Counted from the first letter of the stretch, positions 11,176 to 24,100 are shown. The stretch is 64,000 nt of DNA from Todiramphus chloris collaris (GCA_025345505.1 JANVCC010000153.1:2444732-2508731); one strand, 5' to 3'. A program made the numbers and translations. The notes: generated from the sequence alone by a model not told the origin.

Positions 11176-12186
11176 CAAGCACCTGAGTGAAGCCACAGAT
11201 ACCTACAGCCGAAAGATATGCATCACCATCACGCTGAATATATGGTTGAGATCTCTGTAAACTGTGATGAGAACAGACCAACATAGTTCACATTAAAGAT
11301 ATCTACATTCCAAACATTTAAATTAAATAAGATGAATACTACCTGGGCTGAATTCTATCTCCTGAGATTCCCTTCATATTGCAAAACCTCAGAGTAGAGG
11401 TTTTTCGTCAGGTTTCTCTTTCTCATTTGCCCATGTTATTTGGCCAGGGCAAACAAGAATTAAGTGTGGGAAGTGTCTGCTGATCAGAATAAGCCATCCC
11501 TGCAAACTTTGCAAGCTGTAGACATTTCTGCAAAGAAATAATAGAAATCATGCATTGATTTCATGCCCTCCAAAAGGTTTTGCTGCATTGATTTCTACAT
11601 TGAAATGAGTCATGTCTGGAGAATTTTAAGAGCCCAAAGAAATACTGGGAGTAATTTCACCGTGCTCCACCACTACAAACTTCTCAATTGACAGCCCAGG
11701 CCCAGGAAATTCTGGGTTCTGCTAATTCAAAGCAGCAAAACCGCATCTGAAACCACAAGGGAACATCTGAGCAGGCACCAGCCTAAGCACAAAAGTGTGT
11801 TTTACACAACATTTGAAAAAAGCCACCGGGTCTTATTCCTGAACTGAAAACAGCACTGGAAAATACCAGGCAATTAAGATGCCAGCAGCAGCTCAACAGC
11901 AACTTGGGATCTTGTCACCTCCACCTCTGCAAGATAAGAAGAGACCGTAATAACAAGGAGAGTCGTATTTCACTTTGTCTTCTTAATTCCACAAATGGGC
12001 CATGGCTGTGGGGTTTGTTGGTTTTGGTTTTATATTTTTTTCCCCTCAGCTCATCTCTAATAAAAAGACATTAGTGAAATAATAGCAAAGACGATCCAGA
12101 AAGCTCATCTCAGTCTGATTCTCAGCCAAAATTCAGTAGTCATACTGTCACACAAAGATTATTTCAGTATGGGGTTTTTTATGTAT

Positions 12187-12218
12187 TAATATATATGTTT
12201 TATCTATATATATATAAA
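12187..12218. repeat. AT-rich dinucleotide patch
   Basis: Imperfect TA repeats ('atatatatg', 'tatatatatataaatg') over about 30 bases. It is a simple-sequence patch with no other context. Confidence 0.7.
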
Positions 12219-12376
12219 TGATAAAGCATATTCACAGTATAGCTGGCTTGATAAAGTTCACAGAAAAGATCACTTCTGCCAACATCAAAAGGGTTGCCAT
12301 ATCCTGACACTTTTTGTCAGTTCTGCCAAAAAAAACCCCTCAGTTAAAGACTTTGGGCTCTTATTTAGTAACTTTT

Positions 12377-12414
12377 TCCTTTCCTTTCCTTTCTTCTCTC
12401 TTCTCTTCTTTTCC
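12377..12414. repeat. Imperfect (TTTCC/TTCTC)n pyrimidine tract
   Basis: Short CT-rich simple repeat on the plus strand, similar in kind to the larger tract at 33104. Confidence 0.7.
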
Positions 12415-13222
12415 TGTGGCACATTTTCTCCTGACTTCTGGTTAATTTATTTGTGTAGACCTATTGATGACCAAGATACCTTGACAGATCAGCCCTTCCT
12501 CACAGCTTCAGACAGTTCTTCACTTTGCTTTTTCATCACAACTCAGAATAGATGTCATGCAATAGCCCCATCTATGCAATTTATGCATACATAGATGTTG
12601 ATTCAAATATACAATGTCCAGGCAAAACAGGGAGGTACATCATGAGTTTTAATTACCTGCTGGGATGGCTAAACACTGCTGGGTGGATGTCCCATGGATA
12701 AAAGATTCTCCAACGCCCTGTAAATCCTTCTACAAACAGCCCAATCAATGCAGCTAATCTTGCCCTAAATCCCCTATTCATCTCTTCCACGAGGATCCCC
12801 CAGAGTCCAAGCAGCTGAAAAAAAAACCTGACCAAAAATCGCTCTTCCTATTAATAGGTTTTGAAGGGCAGGGGGATACACTCTTCAATTTTCAGTCATG
12901 CTCACAGCAGATGTTAGCAGCAGATCTCAGTGCCAAAAAGCTGTTCCAGAGTCACCCTAGAGTCCTACATGAGAGGCTGAGCTAGCTGCAAATTACCCAA
13001 AATTCCCTTGATCATCAGGGTATGATAAGTTTCTCCTGAGACATGGACTGGGATCATCTTCAAAGAGAACAGAGCTCATCAAGACATTTCCCACATTAAA
13101 AAAAAAATTGATTTAAGAACCAGAAAAATAGAATATACGTGAAAACAAAATATTTTGGCCAAAATGCTAATTGTTTAAAATTGGGAATACTGACACAGTG
13201 CTTTATGATTCTCTGCTCCTTG

Positions 13223-13330
13223 ATAGAATCATGGAATCATAGAATTGTTCTGGTTGGAATAAACCTTTAAGATCATTGAGTTCAACTGTTAACCCAGCAC
13301 TGCCAGGTCACCACTAAACCCAGCCTATCT
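13223..13330 (-). mobile_element. CR1 3' end fragment, antisense
   Basis: Reversed CR1 tail 'tagaatcatggaatcatag' followed by 'tctggttggaat' and 'aacccagcactgccaggtca', the subfamily that carries the 'accattaacccagcactgcc' segment. Confidence 0.9.
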
Positions 13331-13360
13331 GTTAATGTCTTCTGTCCAGTTTTACTGGAA

Positions 13361-13435
13361 TCATAGAAGAGCCCAGGTTGGAAGGGACCTCAAAAGAACA
13401 TCTGGTACAACCTAGATGAGATTGCCCAGGAATCT
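13361..13435 (-). mobile_element. CR1 3' end fragment, antisense, second copy
   Basis: A separate reversed CR1 tail ('ggaatcatagaagagcc', 'ggttggaagggacctc') only 30 bases after the previous fragment and in the same direction. Only about 75 bases of CR1 are recognisable. Confidence 0.75.
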
Positions 13436-16400
13436 TGCTCTATTTACTGCAATATGTGACACTCCTCCTGAGACTAAACAGTGGACGTTGTACAGAGAAT
13501 GTGAATCGTCTCTTTCTGAGAAAACTTAAGACCTGAGAAAAGTTAATGATTTTCATGACATACTGTTGTGGGATATTTGAATTGAACTATTTGGGGCCAA
13601 AACATATCAGTTTTCAAATATTTGACTTCTCAACAGAATAACATCTCCCCCAAGTAGGTTGGGGAATTTTTCTGTTAAAAATAAAATTAATCTTTGAGTC
13701 GAAACTTCAATTCTCTCTTCAAAAACAACCATTGATGGAAACCCTCCAGACATCTTTAAATGACAGATTGAGAGCACGTCAAAGATGTTCTCTTGACAAC
13801 CAAAAGTGGTTGTGCAACTTGTCCCAATAAGGAATGCTGTCCTTAAGGTTGTAAGATGGCCACAGTTTGAGTGTCTTCCCCAGAGAAAAAGTGTTTTTAG
13901 AAGATTCGCAACCAGAAGACAATTTATTTTGTTGCCTCTTCAGTCCCCAGCACAGCAGATGTCTTGTCAGCTGTTGGATGAAGAAAATAAGCTCCAAACC
14001 ACATCTGCTCAACCCCTGTACTTTAATATACCCAAGTTATAAACAGAAAGTCAGATATTTTCAAATCGCAATGGCATTTCAAATACATTTAATTAAAAAA
14101 AACCCCACAAAAAGCAGAATAGAAAACCAGACAAGGAACTTACAAGAAATCTCTGTTTCTCTCCTTGTTTTTTGTCAGCTGTAGAGCTTGTTGGTTTTTC
14201 CATCCATGCCTTAACACCTGAGTGGTTAAAATAAGAAAAGATACTGGAAGGAAAGGAAGAAGAGGTTGTATCCATCTGGAGAGAGAGATGTGGTGGGCCA
14301 GGTGAGAGGGCATTTATCTGATGGGAAGCTGCTGTGAGAAAGGTGGAGGAGAACAGAAAAAAAAACATAAAAATGAGAATTTTCTCTGCTATTACAGTTG
14401 CAGCTCCCAAGTTCCACAGAGTGGACGGACCGACCAATATCATGACTTGCTCCCTGTAGGGAGCATCAGCTCAAATGAAGAGCAAACGCCTGCTTTTGGA
14501 CCCAGTCTTCAGCTGCTATAAATCAGTGAGTTCCACTAACTTCAAGGGAACTATGCTGATTTATACCAGCTGGGGATATGGACCAGAATAGTAGATTGTC
14601 TGGCAGGAACCATCATTTACTTTCTGACTGTTGGGATCAGGAGAACACATGTTTGTTGTTCATTGGGGAAAAAAAAAAAAAAAAAAGAGGAAAAAAAAGC
14701 TGAATTTAAATAGAAAATATAACACTGAAGATACCAATCAGCAAAGCAGCACTTACAACACAGAACTCGGTGGAAATGTGCTCTTGCCCCATGTGGGATT
14801 TAGTAGAAAATTGGTATAAAATAAGGATCCTGAGACTATTTAGGTACCATGGGATGATGAACAGAAATGAAATGCTTTGTATGTTACAGCCTCAGCAAAC
14901 TTTTAGAGTCCTGCTACAAAGACAGGAGACATCTGCAAAAATCAACAGGATCCCTCAGCTGATGAAAGGAAAAAAGTGTTAAATGTCAATTAACAGGACT
15001 AATTAACAGCTATTTTGTGGACTTCATGATAGCCTACTTCTTTTAAGTGATGACTCTTATTTTCTGTGGAAAATCATCTAGTTCCTATTAGAAATGTTAG
15101 AGGACAACAATGTCATTTAATTATCACTGGTGAGATACTAGAGGAGCCACCTTTTATTTGTCCAAATGAAGGAACACATCCAGATGGTGATTCTTTTCAA
15201 CTTTTATTCTTTATAACAGGCAGGATGAATGTCCTTCTAGACTTTGCTTTCACCGTATATATTGGCAAAGGAAGTCACAGCCATTCATACTGAAGGCTTA
15301 ACTTTCAGATGCTCAAAGTGAGGAAATTCCACATGTCCAAACTCACACAGCCCATTTCATTCCCCCTAGGATATTTCCATTTTCTTTTCAGGAAAAGAAA
15401 AAAATAACACATTCTTTTATTTCCAAAAGGAGCATACCTGCCCCCAGCCTCCATCCGTCATAGAGTTTTGTGCCTTTGCCTCTAGGACTCAACATTCTGA
15501 GAACTTTTCTCTGAATACTTGTGGGCTACGAGCAAGTCATCTCATGATCTTCTCAGGGACAAAGCAAAATAATCGGCCTCAGGCTGACGACAAGTTGACA
15601 AGAGGTCAACAAATAAATAAATAAGTCATGATGGTTCCATGCTGTACTGTATATGAACCCTGGGGGCTGAATAGAGTTCCTGCAGAAGATACACAGTGTC
15701 TGTGATATATACTCATGGAACCTTACACAGCAACATTTTAACAGGAAATAATTTACTTGGTAGCAGTGCTCTTTTTTTGTTTTGGGATTTTTTTGGTTTA
15801 ATAAGCAGAGGGGGTATCAAAAAAAGAACGTGGATACTTTTCTTGTGATGTCACAGGTGCAATGTTAATGTCACTACCCAAAATACTCATCTTCCTTTTT
15901 TGTGTGGTGAATTTCTAGCCTGGTTGTGAAGCTCAACCGTCCTTGTGAAGGGATGTAACCTAATCTGAATCAGCAGCTTGGGAACAATAGTAACATAAAG
16001 TCGTCTGGCAGAAGAACGCCAAGAATGCCCTGGGCTGAAGGACTCAAGGGCCAGCTCTGCTCTGCACTCTTGAAACCCTGAAGACCCTTCACCAGGCACT
16101 GCCTGGCCAAAGAAGCCGTGGAGGTGTGAAAAGAGATCTGAGACCCAGCAGCTGAGTTAGTGTTCAAGAATGTGCAAAGCATGTGAAGATCCATCTCAGC
16201 CCATGGATCAGTTTGTGATATACAGACACAACTCAGCCTGTGGACAGGGAATATGATCCCATGCTAACCCCCCTGGGTTCATACCCAGGACTTGCCCTTG
16301 GGTATATTCCTAGTTACATTTCTTGCTCTGCCTTAGTTATCATCTTACCCTCTTACCTCTTATTCCTTTGTTGATCAGCTGGCACACTGCTGAAGGGGCT

Positions 16401-16869
16401 CAAGATCTTTTTTTGAAAGGTGCCTGCCAAATACATTCTTGGTCTTGATATCTAACCAAACTTCCATTGTTCTTCAAAAATTCCCCTCTGTTGTTGTACT
16501 CTGCTCTCCTTTCCTTAGCTCTTTAGATCTGCCAGAAGAGATTTCCCACACACAGACTCAAGAAGCTGGAATAAGATTTGGACAGATATCTGGTCCTTAT
16601 GAGGTTACACTTTTTGTGTAGGACATGTTAAATGGTGAAACTACCACTAAGACACAGCCTGCTCCAAGCATATCTAGTGAACAAATGTCAAAATTAAAAC
16701 AAACAAACAGCCCATGCCCACACAGAACACCCCGTATCTCAAAGCAGACGTTGATGTAAATAAATAAAAAGATATAAAACAGATAATAGCCCAGTCCTGC
16801 TCAGTTTCAGTGACAAGAGTTTCTCCAAAGATGGCCAAAATATATTCTGGGGTAAGGACATGGGAAATA
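13436..16869. other. Single-copy AT-rich DNA
   Basis: More than 3 kb with no exon or known repeat that I can support. An A-rich tract lies at 14669-14698. Open frames here (up to 116 codons) have no recognisable domains. Confidence 0.45.
14669..14698. repeat. A-rich tract
   Basis: A run of A with a short GAGG interruption, of the same simple type as other A tracts in the window. Confidence 0.85.
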
Positions 16870-17515
16870 TGGCATTCAACTATGAGCCAGAAATGGGTCC
16901 TTGTGGCCAAGAAGGCCAATGGTCTCCTGGGAGTCATTCAGAAGGTTGTGGGCAGCAGGGCAAGGGTGGTTGTCCTGCCCCTCTACTCTGTTGTAGTGGG
17001 GTCACCTCTGGTGTATTGGGTCCAGTTCTAGGCTCCCCAGTTCAAAAGAGACAAAGAACTATTGGAGAGAGTCCAGCGGAGGTTGTGAAGATTCTGAGGC
17101 ACCTGGGACTGTCCAGCTGGAGAAGAGCAGCCTGAGAGGGGAGCTGAGCAATGTTGAGCAAGAGCTGAAGGGCTCCCAGGGAACAAGAGGTTGGGGCCAG
17201 ACTCTGCTCAGTGGTGCCCAGGGATAGGACAGGGGCACCGGGCACTAACTGGAAACCAGGAGATTCTGTCTCAGCAGGAGGAGAAACTTCTTTGCTGTGA
17301 GGTTGTGGGAGCCTGTGTCAGGCTGCTCAGAGAGGTTGTGGTGTCTCCTTCTCTGGAGGGAAGGAGAATCCACAAACAAAACCTGCCTGGACACTGCGAT
17401 GCTTGGCCCCCTGCTCTGGGTTACCCTGCTGGATGGAGCAGGGGGGTGGCACCAGATCATCTCTAGATGTCCCTTTCCACCCCCATTATGCTGGGATTCT
17501 ATGACTCTGCGATCC
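16870..17515 (+). mobile_element. Long CR1 fragment, sense, reaching into the ORF2 end
   Basis: At about 645 bases this is one of the longest CR1 copies here. It starts in the region around the end of ORF2 ('gagccagaaatgggtccttg', 'ggccaagaaggccaatggtc'), runs through 'gagagagtccagcggaggtt' and 'gagaagagcagcctgagagg', and ends 'gggattctatgactctg'. The reading frame is broken and it encodes nothing functional. Confidence 0.9.
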
Positions 17516-17668
17516 TGCACTTCACTAAGTGTTCTCTGTGCTGTGATACCCAGAGGGGATATCAGTCTACTACAGAAGCAACTGAGTCATGTCCCATGAG
17601 TGTTGTCTGCAGGATATGCTGCACACAGCACATGGGAAGACAATCCCTTCTGCCCCCCAGAATAGCAA

Positions 17669-17674
17669 TTTATT
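17669..17674 (-). promoter_or_regulatory. Possible poly(A) signal AATAAA
   Basis: AATAAA on the minus strand, about 160 bases downstream of the stop of the candidate terminal exon. The hexamer is common by chance in AT-rich DNA and matters only if that exon is real. Confidence 0.25.
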
Positions 17675-17836
17675 ACCAGGGGTTAACACTTGACAGCAGT
17701 TGACAGCTCTGGGTATTCCTGTCAAGATCCCAAAGGGGTGTCTGAGAGCAGATCAAAAGTTGATGTATGTTGGGACTAAACTCACAAGTGGACCTTGGGC
17801 TCCAGCTCATGGGATGTAATGTGATCTCCCAGTAGC

Positions 17837-18064
17837 TCAGGCCAGTCGCATCTTGGTTTTGCAGTACACCGCAAGGACGTAATAGAAGAGGACAGTTCCT
17901 GGAAAGAATGACTCCAATTCATACTTTGTGATGTCAACAAACCAGAGATATGCTTGACAATTTTGAAGCATTTCCCGAAACCCAAAAGTGGTTCTGTAAG
18001 AATGTTCTGAGGTTCTGATATCAAAGCATATTTGCTTCCAATCTGGCTTGTTACATGGGCCGAT
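17837..18064 (-). CDS. Candidate terminal exon of an unidentified gene
   Basis: On the minus strand a strong acceptor (TATTTCTGCTCCAG) precedes 75 open codons beginning IGPCNKPDWK and ending YCKTKMRLA before TGA. An AATAAA lies about 160 bases past the stop. The segment has a hydrophobic patch (residues about 55-68) and several Cys and Trp. It is phase-compatible with the candidate exon at 18571-18794, about 0.5 kb upstream. I do not recognise the family. Against it: a second overlapping minus-strand frame is also open (99 codons), and no further upstream exon fits convincingly. This is a hypothesis, not a called gene. Confidence 0.28.
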   Translation of the reverse strand: MGPCNKPDWKQICFDIRTSEHSYRTTFGFREMLQNCQAYLWFVDITKYELESFFPGTVLFYYVLAVYCKTKMRLA

Positions 18065-18258
18065 CTGGAGCAGAAATACATATGTATTGGGGTGTTTGCA
18101 TTGCCACATGCATGCCTGTGATTATTTGTAGGTTACTGTGTAAATACCTAAACGTATAGCAGGAAGTGAAAAATACAATGTGTTCCAATGAATCTTCCAA
18201 GGAAATTTTGCATTTATGAAGACACATACATAAGAATCTGTATTTCACACTTGTATAG

Positions 18259-18440
18259 TCATAGAATAGTAGAAGTGCTTTGGTTGGAAGAGACCTTCAG
18301 GATTGAGTCCAACCATTAACCCAACACTGCCAGGGCACCACTAACCCATATCCCTCAGCACCATATCTCCACAGCTTTGAAACCCCTCCAGGCATCATGG
18401 GGACTCCACCACTGTCCTAGGCAGCCTGGGACAGGCCTGG
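18259..18440 (-). mobile_element. CR1 fragment, antisense
   Basis: Reversed CR1 tail ('catagaatagtagaag', 'ttggttggaagagacc'), then 'ccattaacccaacactgcca' and 'gaaacccctccaggcatcat'. Same subfamily as the copy at 56521. Confidence 0.9.
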
Positions 18441-19571
18441 ATGAGGATTTACACAACTGGAAGCCCCTTCCCTTCCTCCCTCCCTTTAAATGAACTTCCA
18501 AGCTCTTGTTGTAACAAGTTACATGGTGATATGGCTCCTATTACCCTGGGCCCACCACTTCATCTAATACCTTGTACGTGGTGGCTGGCGACCTGCTGTT
18601 TTGTGAAACCACGCATTTCACGGCCGATGAACCAAAAGGGAAAATCTGGTAGACTCCATGTTTTATGAGAATGGAGAGAACAATGTTGTCATCAGATTGC
18701 ACTCCATCTTTCCCTCTTGGCAGTCCAGATGTGAGGTTAACACGCTGCTTTGTTTCAGATGGTGCAGTGCTGTTGTGAATATGATTGTTTGCAGCTGTCA
18801 CCCAATGTGACACACATGGGACAAAAGCAAACTCACAAAGACTTGGAAAACCCACCTGACAGGGAAAACTCACCTCTATCCAACCTGATTATTCTTAAAT
18901 CTCTTTTCCTACACTTGAGTGGTTGTGTGCAGCCCTGCAGACAGACAAGGACTGAAAAAAAAGGTTCATAAAATTCATACCCACAAGCAGTTGTAGGTGG
19001 TTCTCTTTCTCTTCAGATATTTGTACAACCTAAAGATGGGAAAGGAGATGTAGCAATGTCTACTTCCAGGTTTGTTTTACATGGTCAGGTGAATCCCCAG
19101 AAAATAATCATAGTTGCTTATGTTTTGGAGATACACTGAACAATTTATCATGACTGCACTTATGCTAGAGGACACCTGAACCAACCACAGCATCCATCTT
19201 TGAACTCATACCTGCAGGACTGAGACTTGTACACCAAAGAGGTCTCTCCCTGCATGGTATAGGATCTGTTGCAAGGTAACAGCTTGGGACTGCACAGCTC
19301 CTCAGATTTGTCATCATCACCCTCACCTAACAGACAAACCCCCCTATATTATTCTGATTCTCCCTTACCAAGCCCCAGATCCTCTTTATCATGCTAGAAG
19401 GGATGTAGACCCTTGCTATGCTTTCTGGGGCAGTAATTTCAGGAATCTTGTGTCTATCCTGTGTTCCTGTCAGAAAATACGGAAGGAACATAAACCCCTC
19501 TGGTCATTCAAAAGCAATGTTAACAGGCAGGTTTTGAATGTTTGTTTGTTGGGTTTTTTTAAATGATGTTA
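18441..19571. other. Non-repeat DNA with candidate coding segments
   Basis: No mobile element recognised. On the minus strand it holds a plausible exon (18571-18794) and several strong-looking splice signals near 18934, 19029 and 19220. Linking all of these would need introns of 42-46 bases, too short for a vertebrate, so only the first is listed. Confidence 0.35.
18571..18794 (-). CDS. Candidate internal exon of an unidentified gene
   Basis: The minus strand has an acceptor-like GGGTGACAG, then 74 whole codons in the frame reading VNLTSGLPRGKDGVQ, IVLSILIKHGVYQIF and SSAVKCVVSQNSR, then a donor-like AAG/GTATTA after ATTYK. The donor-side third carries several CpGs (TCGGCC, TGCGTG, TCGCCA, ACGTAC) in otherwise CpG-poor DNA, as expected of constrained sequence. 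Its exit phase (0) fits the candidate exon at 17837-18064. The frame also runs on past the donor to a stop within 11 codons, so it could equally be an unspliced end or chance. Family unknown. Confidence 0.28.
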
Positions 19572-19953
19572 TCAGCCTGGAGCAAAGAAGGATCAGGGGA
19601 GACCTTCTGGGTCTTGACGGCTCCCTGACAGGAGATTGAAGCCTGGGGGGTCGGGCTCTGCTCCCAAGGAACAAGTGTCAGGAGAAGAGGAACCAGCCTC
19701 AAGTTGCCCCAGGGCAGGTTTAGGTTGGAGCTGAGAAACAATTTGTTCCCCTGCAGGGTTGTCCAGGGCTGTCCCAGGCTGCCTAGGGCAGTGGTGCAGT
19801 CCCCATGATCCCTGGAGAGGTTTCCAAGCTGTGGAGATGTGGTGCTGAGGGACATGGTTTAATGGTGCCCTGTCAGTGCTGGGTTAACAGTCGGACTAGA
19901 TGGTTTTAAAGGTCCCTTCCAACACACATGAACATGATTCTATGATTATATGA
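19572..19953 (+). mobile_element. CR1 fragment, sense, with 3' tail
   Basis: Runs from 'cagcctggagcaaagaagg' through 'gaaccagcctcaagttgccc', 'ttgtccagggctgtcccagg' and 'gtgctgagggacatggttta' to 'tgattctatgattatatg'. It matches the reverse of the copy at 56521. Confidence 0.92.
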
Positions 19954-20884
19954 ACATGAAAAAAACTTCAGAGCATAAAAAACCCAATGTGTGTGATACT
20001 CAAAAGCTTAAGATGCAGGATGGTTAATCTTTCTGCTTAAATGTTAGGAGAAACAATGTTGAGATGAATGCTGTGTGCTGGAAGCTGTTACAGAAAACTT
20101 TTGCCTGCTGGAAAGCTTTAAGGTGAGTTTACAATAAACTGCTGTCAGGAATAGAGGAGATATAATTGTTCCTGCCTTGGGACTGGATGGTCTTTCAAGG
20201 TCTACCAGGATGCTGGGATTACCACTAGGAATCAGATCTAATCCCACCCTTGCAGTCACTTAGGCATGAAAATGAGCTGCTTTTAGTTGCCAGTCACAAC
20301 CCTACAACAAATAAATCTCGACAGCCCCATTGCTTATGGCCAGTTCATTGGTAGATCGTGCCCTCCATCTGGGTTTGACAACCCCTTTTAGCCCGCTCTT
20401 GTTCTCATTAGCTGATCAACAACATGCTTGCTCTTGCTAGTTTGGAAATTCTTTACAGCCATATGGATTAAACGGAAGAAAAAAAAAAAAGAAGCGTCAA
20501 AACCCAAATAAATATCACTAAATATAGTTAGGCCCCGATGGTTTGAATTAGAGTTGTCTGAAGGCAGCCAGGCCAACAGCAATCAGAGCAGAGTCTTCTG
20601 GCATGATCTGTTGATCTGCCAACATCTTTCAGGGGTTTACTGTAACCCCTGCAGTGAAATCGTGCCCCTGTGTAATACAATGACAGTGCATTCCAGACAT
20701 ACTCCTCTGCTGAGAGGCAGTGTTTTGGATGCAGAGAGAGCAATTGCTGTCATCTGATCCTCGGGTTCTGTTTTGTGTTGAAGGCATCACGTTGAAGCCT
20801 AGATGGGCTCAGTAACCAAGGTGACCTCATGGGAAGGAGCTATCACCGTGGAGAGTCCCCTAGCATGTTTGTGATGATTATGAT
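19954..20884. other. Single-copy DNA
   Basis: No repeat or exon I can support. Minus-strand frames at 20044-20259 and 20528-20743 look moderately protein-like but have no consistent splice context. Confidence 0.4.
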
Positions 20885-21105
20885 CTGGGACAGGACAAGG
20901 GGTGATGGTTTTAAACTAAAAGAGGGAGATTTAGAAAGAAGGGAGAAATGTTGATGCTGAGGATGGTGAGACACTGGCCCAGGTTGCCAGTTGATGTCCC
21001 ATCACTGGAAATATTCCAGATCTGGTTGGACAGGACTCTGAGCAACCTGCTCTAGTTGCAGATGTCCCTACTCCCTGCAGGGGTGTTGGACTAGATGATT
21101 GGGTA
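20885..21105 (+). mobile_element. CR1 fragment, sense, 3'-truncated
   Basis: Contains 'gacaaggggtgatggtttta', 'gacactggcccaggttgcc' and 'gagcaacctgctctagttgc', and stops at 'ttggactagatgatt'. The 'ggtcccttccaaccc' segment and octamer tail are missing, which is unusual for CR1 since loss is normally at the 5' end. Confidence 0.85.
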
Positions 21106-24100
21106 ACGTCAAATGAGGTTTTTTTCTGTAAAGCTGAGAGTGGGAAGTGGATAGCTGTTCTATTTAGGTCACATAGGTCTGCCTTTCTGAAAGGGATTTG
21201 AGATATCTCCATATTCAAAGGGCCACAGTCTCATGTCAAATCACGTTTCATCATGGTCCTTTCTATTCTGAATAACTGTTGATGTGCATATTTCAGTTCT
21301 TTCATTTCATCACAGTCAGAAAATACTCACCACTGATAGAGAAAAGGAGCACTGGACAGCACTGGACATCGCATCCTGGGGACAGACCAGAGGCTCATCT
21401 CCCAGTGGACAGAGGACCTCTTCCAGACCTAGTTCTTCTGGATAAAAATGTTAAGGCATTTAGCTGTCTTTCTCTATTCCTCAGTTTGAAGTTTGATCTT
21501 CCTGCAGCCTGCTAGAGCACAGGGCAATGTTGACAGTCATTATGTACTCCAGGCAAAGTCGTTAAGGTTTGCTGATAAAGGCTTGATTTGATATATAGCT
21601 GGTGTCATTTCAGCCTCCCCATGATATCTGTTCTTCCCTGTCCCCAGAAGAAAACTCTGAGCCCTTGCAACCAACAGAATTGGGGTAGGTGGGACACCCT
21701 TTAATTAATTTCAAGACAGATGGGTGACCATGTGGTGAAAGATAACACCCATATGAACTGCTCCAAAGCAAACTGTGAAGACAGTTAACCTCAAAGAAGG
21801 ATGTGTAGAAGCAGTAGATAGAAGGTGAAAGCAGGTAAAGAGTAAGAAATCTTTCACTCTTCATGATGAATGGTCAAAGAGTTGTCTTCAACTTCATCTG
21901 TTTTCTCTCTTTGCTCCCATGGAAGCTCCCTCGGCAGTGCCAAGTTTGTCATAGGAATCATCCCCTTACACAGTCACAAAAGCCACTTTCCTCCACTTTG
22001 GAGTATCATCATGACGTGTGTTCCCTCAGGTAAAAGGTAGATGATTGCACGTACACAAACACAGAAGGCAAAGTGATCATGTGTAATTAAAAGGCATTTA
22101 TAAAACCTCATCTTTCCCCCAAAGAATTACAAAATAAATTTATTCTGTTTAGGTTTATTTCAAGCTGTACTTCCTGAGAGTGTTCTTGCAACAGGAAACT
22201 TCTTGTTAGCATTACTTAACACACGGGAGAAAACTGGATGGGACCTATCAAATAGCAAAGCTCCTTTGGTCCCCTTTACTCCATCAGGCCTGATCTTAAT
22301 CTTATTTACAAATCTTCATCCTAACAAGGCTTCATTTTACTGCCTATGCCAAAAAAAAAAAAGGCAACTACAGACTTAAAGTATTTCCAAAACTAACCCT
22401 TTCTCTGCAATTGAAGAGTTGGTTGAAATCTCAGAAAATCATCTAATTTGAGTCTCTGCCATTAAAGGACTGAGTATACTGGTCATTCCCAGCAGGGATG
22501 CACCTAAAATCTGCAGGAATGGTAAATTCTTTGTTTTCCCAAGTAATTCATAGAAGGTTTCCTTCCCCAAGCCATCACATGAATCTTGGTGGACTTGTTT
22601 ATTTGTTTTTGTACAGATGTTTAATCTAATTCATCCTTGTTGAGATTTAACTCTATTTGGCCTATCTGGATTGGACATGGAGATCTTGAACTTTTTAGTC
22701 CTTTCTTTGCTATGTTATTGTTACATTGTAGATTTTCTTCATTTTTCTTGGGAACTTTCAACTGCTTCAAGCTTATAACAGCACCAAACCATACCGAGAA
22801 TTTGTGCAGTACTGTGACACTACATAGTATTGATATTAATGTTAATATTAATAAGTTGTTAATCTACAGATTTGATTGGAAGCTGAAAGCAAAACTCAGG
22901 TGAGGAAATGGATGTATTTGCCTGTGCTCCACGCTTTGCTATGTAAAGCAGAATTCCTTTGCACAATGCACTGCATTTGAAATAAACAGTTGAGGTCTGT
23001 CCCGGGTAACTCATTAAACTGAGATAATCAGACCATTTATAATTGTCACACCTATCCCTTCCATGATAAACATCTCCAAAGTGGAGAAGCGAAAGAAGTG
23101 AAGTAAAATAAAAGGAATTTATGATAGAAACATTATGTTCCTCTCCACTTCCTCCTGCAGCTCTGCCCCATGCAGTGCAAATCTCAGTTGTGTGTCGAAT
23201 GCTAATTTTTCAAGTGGTAACAGGAAAAGTCTTCATCTGGTGCAGATGAGCAGAGTCAGAAATGGATGTTTGCCATGCAGCCAGCGAGGCAAATTTTGCC
23301 CATCAATTTAGGCATATGTTTCATTAAAAATAAAAATAAAAAAAAATAATAAAAAAGGAGGTCTATGTTAGGGTGCTGTGGGAGATGGTATAAAGTTTTT
23401 ATTATGACTTGTTTTTGTAAGTCTTGTCTAGCAAATCCATGTGGTTTCCCTCAAATTTTCAGTAATAAACATTTAACAGCATGCTCCACCATCCCACTTA
23501 TATAGGAATTTTTTTGGGTGAGTGAAAGGAATTGCTCCGAAGGAACAAGGATTGCTGTGTTGCCACATGACAACTACATGCTGCAGAGAGCCTGAGGCTT
23601 GTTGCCTCTTGAGATGACCTCTGGATGTGGTGTGTTTGTCCCAATTGGGAGAGGTCCTAATTTTTTTATATTAAGTTATAGATAGATCTGATCAAAAAAT
23701 GTTATACGGTTCCATCTTCAGCCAAACCACAGGCAGAACTGATTTCCTATGAGTATAAACCCACGGATCTGAGGTTTAGTAGTTAGAAAAGAAAACCTAT
23801 AGAAATAGTGTTTTGGCTTCCTTGGGTCAAGCAAGATCTTGAAAGCAGGAAGACCTTTCAGAGGTGATCACATTCTCCTTCAAGACCTATATAATAAAAT
23901 TTCACCTTACTGTTTAACCTTGAGTGCCACCCCATGGAATACTGTCCCCTCTACTGTATATCCACTCTTGCTCCAAGAGGTAAAAAAGACATCACAGATT
24001 AGTCAGGTGCCATGGAAACCACTTCGTGCCAACATGGCAAAACCTTTCCTTTCCACCAAGATGGATGTTGTGTGGAAAGCTGTGAATGGAAAGCAGTGGA

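Larger units (their letters stand above)
11176..13222. other. Single-copy AT-rich DNA
   Basis: No exon recognised. Contains an AT dinucleotide patch near 12187-12218 and a short CT-rich patch at 12377-12414. Confidence 0.5.
17516..18258. other. Non-repeat DNA holding a candidate terminal exon
   Basis: Unlike its CR1-rich flanks this interval has no recognised repeat. On the minus strand it contains an open segment preceded by a good acceptor and followed by an AATAAA, described separately. Confidence 0.4.

Noticed and set aside
18571..19475. A longer exon chain on the minus strand using strong-looking sites near 19475, 19369, 19326, 19210, 19029, 18981, 18934 and 18874
   Set aside because: Several segments are open and phase-compatible, but joining them needs introns of about 42 and 46 bases, below the vertebrate minimum, and some segments are open in two frames. 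Only the two last candidate exons were kept, at low confidence.
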